Assembly (NCBI GenBank): GCA_949987565.1
Contig: OX465103.1
Location: 7,498,207 to 7,562,206 of the forward strand
Source: Luidia sarsii
Lineage: Eukaryota > Echinodermata > Asteroidea > Paxillosida > Luidiidae
Direction of reading: 5' to 3'
DNA: 64,000 bases
Positions 21,168 to 32,835 of this stretch are shown one piece after another. How positions within the stretch are numbered: the first letter of the stretch is position 1; each line of letters starts with the position of its first letter. Position numbers and translations under genes: made by a program. The notes beneath the pieces were generated by a model. The model saw only the letters and a list, made by a program, of their open reading frames with translations, searched no databases and had not been told where the DNA came from.

Positions 21168-21716
21168 CCATGCCCTGCCCTGCTCTGCCCTGCTCTGCCC
21201 TGCTCTGCTCTGCCCTGCCCTGCCCTGCCCTGCCCTGCCCTGCCCTGCCCTGCCCTGCCCTGCCCTGCCCTGCCCTGCCCTGCCCTGCCCTGCCCTGCCC
21301 TGCCCTGCCCTGCCCTGCCCTGCCCTGCCCTGCCCTGCCCTGCCCTGCCCTGCCCTGCCCTGCCCTGCCCTGCCCTGCCCTGCCCTGCTCTGCCCCTCCC
21401 TGCCCTGCCCCGCCCCGCCCTGCCCCGCCCTGCCCTGCCCCGCCCTGCCCTGCCCTGCCCTGCCCTGCCCTGCCCTGCCCTGCCCTGCCCTGCCCTGCCC
21501 TGCCCTGCCCTGCCCTGCCCTCCCTTTCTTCCCAAGGCTTCTTCCCTTCTTCCCTCCTTCCCTTCCCTGCCCTGCCCTGTCATGTCATGCCATGCCATGC
21601 CCTGCCCTGCCCTGCCCTACCCTGCCCTGCCCTGCCCTGCCCTACCCTGCCCTGCCCTGCCCTGCCCTGCCCTGCCATACCCTGCCCTGTCCTGCCCTGC
21701 CCTGCCCCGCCCTCCC
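21168..21716. repeat. (CCCTG)n pentanucleotide array, ~550 bp
   Basis: Nearly pure CCCTG/CAGGG repeats, with CTCTG variants at the left edge, CCCCG variants at 21400-21440 and a CT-rich break at 21520-21570. The minus strand is a series of GGG tracts two bases apart, the classic pattern for G-quadruplexes. Because the period is five with no stop, several frames are open on both strands (ALPCP and GQGRA peptides); these are not genes. Confidence 0.95.
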
Positions 21717-22000
21717 TGACTCCCTGACTCCCTGACTCCCTCCCCTCTCCTCCCCTCACTCCTTCCCTCCCTCACTCTCTCCCCTCCCCTCCCCTCCCTT
21801 TCTCCTGACTCCCTGACTACTTCCCCTCCCTTCTCTCATTACTCCCTCACTCTCTCCCCTCCCCTCCCCTCCCCCTCCCCTCCCCTCCCTTCTCCTGACT
21901 CCCTGACTCTCTCCCTCACCTCTCCTCTCCTCTCCTCACTCTCCTCTCCTCTCCTCACTCTCTCCCATCCCCTCCATCCCTTCCCTCCTTCACAATCTCT
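21717..22000. repeat. pyrimidine-rich tract
   Basis: CTCCCT, CCCCT and GACTCCCT repeats continue from the pentanucleotide array; almost no purines on the + strand apart from GACT units. Confidence 0.85.
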
Positions 22001-23283
22001 GTGCAGTCACGATGAATAAGTCCCACTACAAAAAGTATCAGGTTTGTAGAAATCAAGCATAGACCTCTGCCCTTCTAATTCTCCTCTCAAATTCACAAAG
22101 TCATCATTTCTCTCTCTCTATCCCCCCCCCTCTCACCTCTTCCCTGCTATCTTTTACATTTCTACTGGAAAGATGTTGCTATGGTCACCAGGAGTCCCAG
22201 GCAATGCTTGATATTGATTTTGGGGGGAGGGAAATGCCAGGCCCAGAAATTGGCTTGGTTTACTATGTGTGTTTTCGTCCTCCCCCCCCTCCCCACTGAA
22301 CAAGTTTACCTGATGTGAATCTTCACCAGCCTTTTTGCCTATGGTAGGGAATATTGATTTGTCATCACCCTCCCTCCTCACCTCCTTCAGGCAGCAACAT
22401 GAAAAGGGCAGAAAGTATTTCTCAGGGAGTTTTAGAAATAAATCTTTGCTGGCTGGCTGGGAGTCTGTCAAGCAGAAAGGCAAATTTAAAAAAAAAGAAA
22501 ACCTACTGGCAAATCAGGTGGAAAGCCTGGCTTAGGGGCAAGTAAGCACTACTAATCTACTTGTCGGTTTGGCCTTCCAAAAATGAAGCATCGGAAAAAT
22601 GTGAATCAAACAAATACAGTGATACACCACAGTGTGCACTAACCACAAAAAAACACCAACACCTGGAATTTGGTGGGCCTGATATGAGGTGGTGTGGTTT
22701 CAGATAATTTGCTCGATAAATGAGTTTGCCTTGTTGTGGACTTTATAGTTGTGGACTTTCCGTACTGGGTGGAGACAAGGTGTTTGTCGGTGATCCGGAT
22801 CAAGTGGGTAAGAAATTCCGGGCGTCAGCGTGTGCTGAGTAGAAACACACAGTATGGGGAGTCGTTGGTTCCCACACTAGCCCACATCTTCATACACATG
22901 CCTATAGATGCAGTGTGCGTATAGGGATTAGCTGACTGGAGTGGAGGCAGAATTTTACGTATAAAGGAAGCATTATACAGACATTCACTGCAGTGACCGT
23001 ACATGAATGGATCGGTCACCTTGAGTGTATTTTTTTATTTTCGGGGAAATTCCCAGTTGTATTCAGCATAGCAATACTGGTACCTTGAATTCTCTGTCGT
23101 CTAGCAGATAATTACCAAACCATTCTTTGGTTTACAAGCTCTTTGCCCTGCATATTCTCTTCATGAACGCTGGTAATGAAACAATGTTGGAACACTGATA
23201 GATTGAGAGGGGCAGAAGACATCTCTGTCAGTGATTAGATGCCTGCTGCTCATCATGGTGCCTCACCTAATTAATTAGAATAA
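22001..23283. other. non-coding
   Basis: No exon or element recognised; single-copy-like sequence with short T, C and A runs. Confidence 0.5.
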
Positions 23284-23754
23284 ATCCCTAACCTCCCCAA
23301 ATCCTACAGAATCCTAGTTTCCTACAGCAGGAAATTGTAGGATTTGGGGTACTTGAGAGTTGATGCATTGTAGGAATTTGCAGGATTGGGGGCATGAGGC
23401 GGTTTTGTCACTGTAGGAAAATGCAGGATACGGGTTACTAGGCCCAATGTGATGGAGGATGATCTTATAGGATTGGGGCTCCATGGGACAAACACCAAAA
23501 TAGGATTTTAAAGGATTCGGGATTATAACATTATACATTGTCAAATTGTAAAGTTTATTAGCGACAGAAAAACAAAAAAGGTTTTTGTCCTTTAAAAAAA
23601 AAAAAAAAAATGTCCATTCAAAAATTCAGTGCAGGATTTTGCAGGATTGTGTAGGATTTTGGTCATATGGGGCTTTTAACACCCGAAGGATTGTAGAATC
23701 TTGCAGGATTTGGGTCATGAGCAACAAAAAAGGTGTGGGGAGTTAGGGTTTAAC
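23284..23754. mobile_element. family D element, minus orientation
   Basis: Terminal inverted repeats TCCCTAACCTCCCCA (left) and the complement of AACCCTAACTCCCCA (right, about 23738-23750). The interior is a decayed ~43-bp tandem repeat with doublets such as GGAATTTGCAGGATTGGGGG. Its order is the reverse complement of the blocks at 38.8 and 58.0 kb (for example CCCAATGTGATGGAGGATGA). Non-coding. Confidence 0.75.
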
Positions 23755-23974
23755 AATATAATTTGGAGGCTTTCTGCAAAGTGAAAATTTAGCTCACAAT
23801 GTAGATTATCCATATCATATCCAGGGCCTGTATCGCTCTGAAAAGCCCCTCCCTGGAATGCATCCATTGACATCAGTCCTTGGCTGTCCTTGAGTTGACT
23901 GTCCTTGACCATGTGAGGCCCATGACTCTATTGAGATCATCTCTCCATCTAGTCTTTGGACAGTCCTTGGGTTT

Positions 23975-24111
23975 GATTTTACGAAGCCTTAAGATGTATC
24001 GTAACTCAACTTACGATGGATAACCCATCGTAAGTTGTGATACACTATGGTTTCTGTGCATCATTCATTGCCTTGCGATTGATCGTAAGTTACGATGGAT
24101 TTGATGAAATC
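23975..24111. mobile_element. family C element, copy 1
   Basis: Starts GATTTTACGAAGCCTTAAGA and ends TTGATGAAATCGA; the interior has GGATAACCCATCGTAAGTTG and TTGCGATTGATCGTAAGTTA. Internal ACTTACGATGG motifs pair with each other. The same order recurs at 40.4, 41.0 and 53.3 kb. Confidence 0.75.
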
Positions 24112-24227
24112 GATGCCGGGTGTCCTCATCCAGTCTCTAGGGGTCCATTCAGTCACTCAGATGGTTCAACCCCCCGCCCCCCCCCCCCCCAAAAAAAAAA
24201 GAACTAGAAGAACTGTTTCAATTTTGA

Positions 24228-24395
24228 GTAATACAGGTATGCAAAAATGTTTTACAAACTGACTAGAATTACCAAAATGCAAATCTAATGTTAATATGAG
24301 GGCCTGGCCTTTCGATCCTAGACTCCTGCCTTTGAGAAAAACAAAAACGCTGCTAAGATTGAAATGTCAGGCCCTCCTTAATATTTGGGACGAGA
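24228..24395. mobile_element. family B element, decayed
   Basis: Contains GACTAGAATTACCAAAATGC, GGCCTTTCGATCCTAG, CTGCCTTTGAGAAAAAC and, as the right arm, GCTAAGATTGAAATGTCAGG. Both arms are present with several substitutions. Confidence 0.65.
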
Positions 24396-24429
24396 CCGAA
24401 AAAATAAATAAAAATGTGCGCTGTCTGTG

Positions 24430-24600
24430 CCTGCTGTTCCCAATATCCGCAGCCGAGGGATGGCTGTAGGAGTAGCAGCAAACAAGTCTCGGGCCTTCTG
24501 TGTCCGCGATAACGTCTCGGTGCATGGCCGGCACAAAAGCCGCGCATGTTTGCCCTGTCTGGCCGACTGGGCCCAGCCCCACCCTGCCCGGGCGAAGAGG
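24430..24600. promoter_or_regulatory. small CpG-richer island
   Basis: Several CpGs (TCCGCGATAACGTCTCGG, GGCCGGCAC) in an otherwise CpG-poor region, directly before the purine tracts. No promoter element or exon recognised; offered only as a possible regulatory site. Confidence 0.2.
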
Positions 24601-24974
24601 GGTGGAGGGGGGAGGGGAGGGGAGGGGGGGGGGAGAGAGGAGAAGGAAGATGAAATTGACACAGATCCTCTAAAAGGGACAGCTTTGGCGATTTCTCCCT
24701 TGATGCAGTTAGCCTGTTAGGTGGAGTGCCACCATCATTGGGGATCTACAGGCCAGAAGAGAGGAAGAGAGAGAGAGGGAGCGAGAGAGGGGGAGTGAGC
24801 GAGCGGAGGAGAGAGGGGGAGGGAGCGAGAGAGAGGGAGGGGAGAGAGAGAGAGAAGGGGGAGAGAGAGATGGAGAGAGAGAGGGGGAGAGAGAGAGTGA
24901 GGGAGAGAGGGAAGTGGGGGAGAGAGAGAGGGAGCAAGCAAGTGAGAGAGGGGGAGGGAGTGAGGGAGAGAGAA

Positions 24975-25007
<33 letters not shown>

Positions 25008-25175
25008 GAAAGAGATAGAGAGAGAGAAAGAGAGAGGAGAGAGAGAGAGGGAGCGTGGGAGAGGGAAAGAGGGACTCCCTTGGGTGAGTGGGGGATAGAG
25101 AAAGAGAGAGAGGGTGGAGAGAGAGCGAGAAAGAGGGAGTGAGCGAGAGAGAGGAGTGAGAGAGAGAGAGAAAGA
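24595..25175. repeat. polypurine (GA)n-rich tract
   Basis: G-rich at 24598-24650, a short mixed stretch, then about 425 bp of GAGAGAGG/GAGAGGGAG repeats (24750-25175) with very few pyrimidines on the + strand. No gene. Confidence 0.9.
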
Positions 25176-25179
25176 GGCT

Positions 25180-25290
25180 TCCCCGAGTCCCGGGGAAAGG
25201 GCATTAATTCAACTAATGGCGCCGCAATGGACTAATGTTATCAGCGTCATCCTTTGGGGGAACTCACGCCGCGCAATTTGTTGCTCCAAC
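25180..25290. promoter_or_regulatory. single-copy island with TAAT cores
   Basis: Between repeats lies GGCATTAATTCAACTAATGG followed by GCGCCGCAATGGACTAATG, with several TAAT/ATTA homeodomain-type cores and CpGs in 70 bp. ATTAATTCA recurs in similar islands at about 38054 and 39469. A candidate enhancer only; conservation is needed to support it. Confidence 0.2.
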
Positions 25291-25779
25291 CAACTACAAC
25301 CATTCCACATTTTTTTGATAGGCCCCTATTTTCTCTCCCCCTCTTAAAAAAAAAGAAAGAAATTCAGCAGAATATTTTGACATTTCGCTTGCATATTCCA
25401 CACGCAGAGGTGTTGATGTTTGGAGTTAATTTCTTTACTTTGAGGGAAGTGTTTCGGAGGAGGGAAGGGTAAGGTGCATGCACTGTTGTCAGGGGGACTT
25501 GGATGGTGTCTAAGCATGGGTTGCTGTGGTCGAACTGACGCCAATTGGTGAGTTTTCTCTCTCTTTTTTTATACTCTACTTGCTGAAATGTCCGCGTCGT
25601 GAATCTGCCACTCCAGATGTGGGGCATGCACTGGCTTTGTGCTGCATGAGTTTGTTTGTTTCTCTCACGGGGGAACCACATTTTGTGATATGCACAGTGC
25701 CGGCATTATGCACAAAATGCCTTGTGTGCCATTTGGTTACATTTCATTTCAAGTGGTACTTGGTATTATTGAGTTCACT

Positions 25780-26072
25780 TGAGACTTATTCAAATAATCG
25801 GTTTTTTTTTTTTCGATACGGTGTGTGTGGGAATTCCTCAATCCCACAATGCAGTGTTGTGCGTATTTATTATGTCTCCCTGCGTGGGCCACCCTCAAGG
25901 ACACACCCACCATTTCACCACAACTGCTAACCACAATCGGCTCGCGATTTTTTTTGCGACGCAATTTTTTGGGGCCTGTGTGGACACGACCCCCTCCCCC
26001 CCCCCAAAAAAATCAAGTTTTTGAATCGCGATTCAAATCGCGATTCTTTTCATAGTGGGAGTGGCCCTATTG
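25780..26072. mobile_element. family E element, copy 2
   Basis: CAAATAATCGG, TGGGCCACCCTCAAGGACAC, CAATCGGCTCGCGATTTTTT, CCTGTGTGGACACGACCCC and paired GAATCGCGATTCAAATCGCG. It ends GTGGGAGTGGCCCTA, the complement of the AGGGCC terminus. Non-coding. Confidence 0.65.
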
Positions 26073-27374
26073 CGAGTATTCCTGAGTCCTCCGAACGTTG
26101 AGTTCGTGGTCGGTGGGAAGCGTTCATATTCATATTGCCTAGATGTGCAATCTCTGTGACCGAGCTTTCCCTGGGTCCAGTCCATTGCCGGCAGCCGCTG
26201 GACTGATGGAAGCCATATATCATCTGGCCTCTAGGGGGCGCTTTCTACCCCGGCGTTTCTCACCCGCTGTAATGGCGTTTTAGTATGTAATGCATCATCA
26301 GTCCGGGTTTAGAATTCTCTTTTTTTTGGGGGGGGGATGATATGGAATTGTGGTGGCTTTATTTCTTGCAGACGGAGAAGCTGGCTCCTTGTTATTCAGG
26401 AACAAATGATGCTGAAAGAATGGCTAATGTGGATCTTGTTTTATCCAAACATATCTCACAGAACTAAGGCTCTTCACACGGGCTTTTTTGCATAATCATA
26501 CATGAGCAGTTTTCCCCAACGGTATAGCTTCTGAACATGCCCACCATACTGATACTGTGATAGCTCTACAGTCGTGTATGTTGATGCATACTAGATTCCA
26601 AAATAGTCCTCGGCTCTTTCTCTGCGCCTCGTTCACGACACAGGGCATTGTTGAATGCTAAAAATGCAATGTGCATAATGCTGCACACCGGTGTTAGCGT
26701 GCAAAAGTGCCCCGGTTCCTTTCAGAGCCAAAATGTCAACAGTGCTAATATTGCACATTGCTCTATCTGTTGTAGTGCTGTGCCTATGCGAGGACCTTGA
26801 GTAGATATCGCTGTAAGGATTGGATAGTGGGGCAATCTGGTCACTGCTAGAAGAAATAATTGTGCCAGTAGATCAAGAGGGACATGGGATATACAGCCTT
26901 GTGTATCTATCTGGGCCCCATTTTGATGATGGAACTTGGTCAGCTTGATACCATCTATGCTTAGAAGCCTTAGATACATCCCCATAGGCCCATCCAAGAA
27001 AACAAAGCACACTCTTTACATTGGCTCATGTGTCAGTCATTTCACACACTCACACACTGTCTGTCCCAAGGTGTAGAATGGAGAGGTATCGGAAAGGCTT
27101 CTTCCCTTGTTCTGCCTCCTTCTGGAATTCCCTTCCTGGTTCTTGCTTTCCCCCTGCCTACCATCTTTCCCCTTTTTAAAAGGAATGTTAGTTCCTATCT
27201 CCGGCCTTTCTGAGTACCTCTCCATCTCCTTCTCTCTCTAGCCCTTAACTTTGAGTGGCTTCTCAGCCTTGTTTTGGGCGATTTTGCATAAAATGGGAAG
27301 AACAGTGAGCATAAGCACTCAGCAGACTGATGCTTAGGCTAATCTTTGGTTTGGCAAATTTAATTGACGGAAAT
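26073..27374. other. non-coding
   Basis: No exon recognised; G9 run near 26330. Small inverted TGCATAATGCTGCAC-like motifs near 26670. Confidence 0.5.
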
Positions 27375-27775
27375 AAACAAAAAAATTGCAAACAGCTTAC
27401 TGACTAAACTAAAACAAATCTCATAAATTAGGAGCAACCGATGTTTCAATCCTAGCAGGAGCTTTCTCAAAGATACTGTAGAATGGCAAAAACAAGGTAC
27501 ATGCATCTGTTTTTGCCCTGGTCATTCTGCCAGATTTACGGTTAAATTTAATTTACATTCATGCAGTGAACAAAAATATTTACCGGTAGATGGTGATCGA
27601 TTAACAAACTCGGGTGTTTTGAGTGAAATATAATAATTTGTTAAAAGCATTTTTGTCACTGTCTTGTCAATATTTTTTTAATACTGCTAGGATCAAAACG
27701 TCAGGCCCACTAAATTTTGAGATATTGAATTTTGGTAATTTTAGTCAGTAAGCAGTTTGCAACATTTTTGTATGT
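27375..27775. mobile_element. family B element, near full length (~400 bp)
   Basis: The best complete copy. Left terminus TTGCAAACAGCTTACTGACT through TTTCAATCCTAGCAGGAGCT; right terminus CTAGGATCAAAACGTCAGGC through TTAGTCAGTAAGCAGTTTGC, its inverted partner over about 80 bp. Between them lies about 200 bp of AT-rich DNA without coding capacity, including CTGTTTTTGCC, the remnant of a CAAAACAGATAC motif seen in other copies. Confidence 0.75.
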
Positions 27776-28497
27776 CACTGTATGAAGGACTTTAAATATC
27801 AAAATCCCCCATGCCCCATACGTCATAGCTAAATGCACAGTGCACTTTGATGAGTTCATTAAGTTAATGCAGTAGAGGTGCATTTGAAGATGTTTTGAAG
27901 ATGTTTTGATCAGACATCTGTAAGCTTCTCTCTCTGAAGCTGGTCCGTCAGGCGGTCTTCATTGGTGTGTTCAGTCGCCTTCAATGCTCTCACTTCTCTC
28001 GACTCTCCAAAGGTGTTGCGTGCCTTGACTCGGGGTCCAGTGTCTAGATGTGGCTGTGGTGCCCTGCTCAGTACTCATCCGTACCTCTCTCACTTCCCCC
28101 CTCCCCATGGCTAAGCAAGCATTCATCCCTTTGTGGCCTCGGGCTGCGATTTCTGGCATTAGTTTGGCCAGGGCAGAAGGCATTAGGAGCAACCTGAGGA
28201 TCTGAAGAGATCCTCGGTAAAAAGGGTGATCCGTGTCTCCGTGTCTCCAGTGCGAGGGAGACGGGGGAGGTGGATGGGGGGGGGGTGGGTACATGTAGTT
28301 GGCATTTCGTCGTCCTTTGTAACTGAGCATGGAGTGTGTGGCTTACACGTAGTCCACCGGCGCGGAGAGTGGAATGGACGTAAGCCACACTGCGCTCTGG
28401 CCTGGAAGTGTTGTAATGCTGATGCTAACATTACATTGAGCCGGAGTAAGTTGGCTTTTAAGATGGGCAAGTTTGGTGGTAATGTTCATGAAGAAAA
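27776..28497. other. non-coding
   Basis: No exon recognised. GATGTTTTGA is tandemly repeated at 27888-27910; G10 run near 28278. Confidence 0.45.
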
Positions 28498-28985
28498 GAC
28501 GAAGAGAGACAGAGGGAGAGAGAGGGGGGGGGGGCAGAGGCAGAGAAATAGGAAGAAAAAGAGAGAAGAGACAGGGAGAGAGAGAGGAGGGAGAGAGTGA
28601 TAGATAGAGGGGGAGAGAGAGAGAGAGGGATGGAGAGAGAGTGAGAGAGAGATAGAGGCAGAGGCAGAGAGAAAAGAGGGAGAGAGCGAGAGATAGAGAG
28701 AGAGAGAGACAGACAGAGAGAGGGAGAGAGAGGGAGGGAGAGAGAGTGAGGGAGAGAGATAGAGGCAGATGCAGATAGAGAGGGGGAAGGGAGAGAGAGG
28801 GAGAGAGAGGGAGATAGAGGCAGAGGCAGGGGGATAGAGGCAGAGGCAGGGAGAGAGAGGAGGGAGGGAGAGAGAGAGGCAGAGGCAGAGAGAGGGAGAG
28901 AGAGAGGGGGAGATAGAGGAGGGAGAGAGAGAGAGGCAGAAGCAGAAAAAAGGGAGAGAGAGAGAGACGTGGATGGAGAAGGAGG
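28498..28985. repeat. polypurine tract, ~490 bp
   Basis: GAGAGAGGGAGAG repeats mixed with GGCAGAGGCAGA units. Open frames on the minus strand (Ser/Leu/Pro-rich) are low complexity and not genes. Confidence 0.9.
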
Positions 28986-30418
28986 GAGATAACACAGCCT
29001 ACAGCTCAAAGTGATGTCCCCATCACCTTGCAGCCGAGTCACTGGTTTCTGTGCCCTTTGTGTGCCTCGCCTCTTCCAGCTGTATGGGTGAATGACTCGC
29101 CACCAATTTGCACACTGAGCGGTCCACTCATTCTTATGCAAACACGACCTTGCGCTGTTCACCCTTGTGTGACATTCCTGTTTGTGTACAGGTATTAGGG
29201 TGAAGGGGTGTGTGAGTGCTGTGCTGTATCCAAAGTTCTCCCATGCTACATACATGTATATGGTAAGGGTCGGTATGCATTGTAACGGTGTGGGTTATTC
29301 ACTGTGACGCACATGTTTGATAAGTCACATGAGGGAGGGTAACGTGTGTGTGTGTGCCGTGCTAAGTTTGCCTTATGAGGAAGTCTTGTCTGTTGCTGGA
29401 ACCATGGGGCCTGAACAAAGCTGAACTGTCAGCCACACATGACTATTACTGTAAAGCCCAAAAACCTGTAAAGTCGGTGATAGTGAGAAAGTCCAAACAG
29501 CAATTGTTGTCCGGTCATTCTGAGAAAGCAGGTTTTCATGTTGTCCATGACTCATGGGATATATACGTGCAGTGACCCAGAGCTGGCCAGAGTGAGTCCA
29601 GAAGTTTATTATCAATAATACATGTAAGTGTGTCCCACTGCCAAAGCCATTGGGTCACACATCAGAAGTGCAGAGTGATTACCAGTGCCTGTAGTGTAAA
29701 GACTCTTGCTCTGGCAAGCCAGCCCTTGATTACCCGAGCAACAAGGATTCCTTGGAGAGTAATATGGTGGAATAGATTTCCTGCCGTTATAATTAGCAGC
29801 ATTGAATTGTGTAGGTAAGTACTGTACCATCTGCAGTGTACATTGTGTACTGCACATGGATAGATTCCTTCTGCTCTTCTGTGGCCATTCTGTGCAATTA
29901 GTGCGAACAACTGTAAGTTGCCAGTTTTTTACGTGGTATATTTCGCATAGGTCCAGACAGTGTTTACAATCTCAGCAATCGTTTGTACTATTTTACTCAG
30001 CAATTGCCAGTACTATTTTTAATGTTTATTTTTTTTTTTTTGGGGGGGGGGCCAACTTTGTGACACTTTGTACTACATGTAGTTTGTAGCCTAGAAGTGG
30101 ATGACCCATGATGAAGCAAGCTACATGTAGAGTTACTCAAGGACACAGTGATTGTGTGGACAGTGTGTGCCACCATGGAGGAAGGACCTCTACGGTGCCA
30201 TCCACCGATCCATAGGGTACATACATGTACCGGCACACGTAGGGAAGTTGCAATGCAATCAATAATAGATATACCACTTCATTCCCTGTGCTATTTCCTG
30301 TGCCTTTTATTTGATTGTCATGAAGCGGTGAGCTTGTTGCTTTTTGATAGATGCAAGGCCAATTGAGTTTAAAAATGCACCTTTTATATGTGTGCCATAC
30401 TGTACAATGCACATGATG
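28986..30418. other. non-coding
   Basis: No exon recognised. T11/G9 junction near 30030-30050; scattered TACATGTA. Confidence 0.5.
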
Positions 30419-30807
30419 TTAAAGGCCCAATACAACATTGGGAAGATCGGAAAACATCGATGTCCACAGATATCCTTCTAATTTACACAGCTTGTAGATA
30501 GTCATGGTAGAATCCTCATTCCTCATGTTGAAATCTTATGGTCTAGGATGCTGTACTTTTCGAGAAATCTTCACTTAAACTTTGACAAATAGTTTATTAC
30601 TCGTGAGTAATAAACTATTTCTTACACTACAGAACGGTGCAAAAACTGGGACTTTTTTGGGTTGCCTTTTTCTACTTTCTCAGATTACCATTTTGAGCTA
30701 AAACCTATGCAGGAATTCTTGTTTGGAATGTTTAATGGTTTAACATTCAAACTGTGGCAATCTTTTGACTTTTACCAATGTTGTATACGTACATGTAGGG
30801 CCTTTAA
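30419..30807. mobile_element. family A element (TTAA-flanked), copy 2
   Basis: TTAA at 30419-30422 and 30804-30807; termini AGGCCCAATACAACATTG and its complement ending GTAGGGCCT. A perfect 34-bp palindrome lies at the centre (30587-30620, arms AAATAGTTTATTACTC). This is the uninterrupted version of copy 1 in the opposite orientation. About 381 bp, non-coding. Confidence 0.8.
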
Positions 30808-31123
30808 ATCTATAACTTTGTAATGTGTGTTTCACAGCCGGTCCTGGAATTTGCTGTCTGTGTCATCCCTCACAATAGCCACATCCTCATCTTGGCAGCT
30901 GAGCAGTATATATAGAAACCGTCCAATCATGGAGGCAATCCTCTATGTATGCACTTGCTTTTGGTTTCTGACAGTTCGGCCTCAGCTGGATAGAGCTGCC
31001 CATTTTTGTGGCCGAAAATTGGCGTACTGTAAATTTGCAGACGGCAAAGCAAACAGGAAAAATGTAGATCTTGCACGTATACGTCCAGTGCATGTACATG
31101 CCCACATGGGCGTGAAGCTAGTG

Positions 31124-31434
31124 CCTTGTGGAGACCTAGTCCAATAGGTTGAATACATGTACGGTAGGTCTCCATAGGGAAATTGTAAAGGTGTATATGG
31201 GGTAGGTCTCCACAAGGTTTTCACGAAACTGGTATTTGGAAATAACTCAAAAATGAGATATTTCTGATGGGTAAGAATCCGTCACAAATTGAAATTGTAT
31301 AGATATGGGGACATAACGGTCCAAATTTCTACCCAGGAAAGTGAATGTGGCTTGAAATGGGAGCATTTTTAAAACATGGTTTCTCGTTCGGTCGTAAAGT
31401 GCACAAGAAAAAAAACCCCGATGTCTCCACAAGG
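31124..31434. mobile_element. family H element, copy 1 (311 bp)
   Basis: Perfect 12-bp terminal inverted repeats CCTTGTGGAGAC / GTCTCCACAAGG. The interior includes TAGGTCTCCACAAGGTTTTC, GGAAATAACTCAAAAATGAG and GGTCCAAATTTCTACCCA, all shared in order with the copy at 35.2 kb. Both copies are in the same orientation and differ by one base in length. Confidence 0.8.
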
Positions 31435-31569
31435 AAAAATGAGTACGGGTGTACTCTATAATATGCCAGAGTTCACTTGTGTTATCGTTTTTCACATTTG
31501 GACACTTGTATGATTAGTCTGCCTGACTGGCCCTGCCTAATGTCACTGAGTAATTGCGATCTCTGGTAC

Positions 31570-31652
31570 TCTGTACATGTACTTGCAGCATTGTACATGT
31601 ATGTGCACCACGTCATACAGTCTACGTACATATACATGTACATGTACGTACA
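31570..31652. repeat. ACATGT-rich stretch
   Basis: Runs of TGTACATGTA and GTACATATACATGTACATG. Similar stretches stand near 35095-35190, 35560-35735 and 48930-48957. Confidence 0.7.
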
Positions 31653-32075
31653 AGAAATGAGACTGTGAAGTGTTTTCTTTCCAGATTTTTTTAAATTTTC
31701 TGCCATTGCAGAAATGCAGAAAAGATGGTCAATTCTGGTGTGTACCCAAATATAGCTTCATTGCTCTCTGAGAAAAATGCATTACCGGTATTTATGAGTT
31801 ACATTGTGGGGAGTGGATGACTTTTGGTGGAGTGTTCAGTGTTGGGAGATGAGAGGTGTGCCGGAGCGAAAGAGAGCTGCCTGTGGGTACAATGTATGCA
31901 CAACACCCAAGCCTTCACTGGCTCTGACGCTGGGGCTCACTTTGCAACTTGAAAATGTGCATTAGCTTGAGCGCCGTATCGATTGTTGTCCCGCCTCATC
32001 CCTGGCCCGTCTCACGAGTGTCTCCACTCCTCACGTGACCCCCATCTCCTCTCCCTGTCTCCCCCCTTATCCTGT

Positions 32076-32498
32076 TAGGACGTGGCTGTGTTAGGACGTG
32101 GCTGTCGATAGAATGTATTTTGTACCCGTTTGATGATTTCCACCTACGCCTTTCGCATAGGTAATGCTGTTTCAAATGCTGCATCCTGCATCTCTGTACC
32201 AAGGGTTTTTTTTTTTCTGGTCGTGTTTTCACTGCTTTACAACATTACCTGTCTGGTTTCCAAGGTCTATTCTGTACTAGGACATGGCTGTGTTAGGACA
32301 TGGCTGTCGATAGAATGTATTTTGTACCCGTTTGATGATTTCCCCCTACGTCTTTCTAATGCTGTTTCAAATGCAGCGTCCTGCATCTCGGTACCGATGT
32401 TTTCTTTTTTCGTTTTTTTTTTTTTTTTTTTCCTTGGTCGTGCTTTCACTGCTTTACCACATTACCTGTCTGGTTTCCAAGGCCTATTCTGTACTGCA
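32076..32498. repeat. tandem duplication, ~205-bp unit
   Basis: Two adjacent copies (about 32076-32277 and 32278-32498). Both start TTAGGAC(A/G)TGGCTGT and share TCGATAGAATGTATTTTGTA, CGTTTGATGATTTCC and CATTACCTGTCTGGTTTCCA. They differ by a short indel after CTACG and by T-run length (12 against 21). Each copy also has a small internal duplication of the TTAGGACGTGGCTG motif. Non-coding. Confidence 0.85.
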
Positions 32499-32789
32499 CA
32501 GACTAGATCGCTGCATACTGAGGCTATGATAACTGCTCCCTCGTGCTTAATGGTTGTGGGGGGAGGCGTGAGCACAGGAACATGTATTGCTAATGCCACC
32601 CCGATTTCTGGCTGTGAAAAAGAAGTATATTTGAAAAAATGTGGGTAGAGTACATGTACATACACACTGCACAAATTGTTGAGTTGTGGGTTCTTTTCAG
32701 ACCCACACTCTGTCTCAAAAGAGATGCTTTAAATACATGATGTTTACATTGAGTTTGCTTTTCAGCCTAATTCTGCGTAGATTTAGTTC

Positions 32790-32835
32790 TGCCTTTGAGA
32801 AAGATATCAGGCCCTTCTAATTTTTGAGATTTCTT
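32790..32835. repeat. family B fragment
   Basis: CTGCCTTTGAGAAAGATATC followed by AGGCCCTTCTAATTTTTGAG: the right arm of family B with a deletion. Confidence 0.5.

Noticed and set aside
21168..21716. Telomere-type repeat
   Set aside because: The unit is CCCTG, not CCCTAA, and it is interstitial with gradual decay at both ends.
21079..21735. Open frames of 160-220 codons on both strands (ALPCP/GQGRA repeats)
   Set aside because: Produced by the CCCTG repeat, which has no stop codon in several frames; no start context, splice signals or non-repeat sequence.
32130..32648. 172-codon frame across the tandem duplication
   Set aside because: It runs through T homopolymers and both copies of a non-coding repeat; the duplicated peptide is a by-product.
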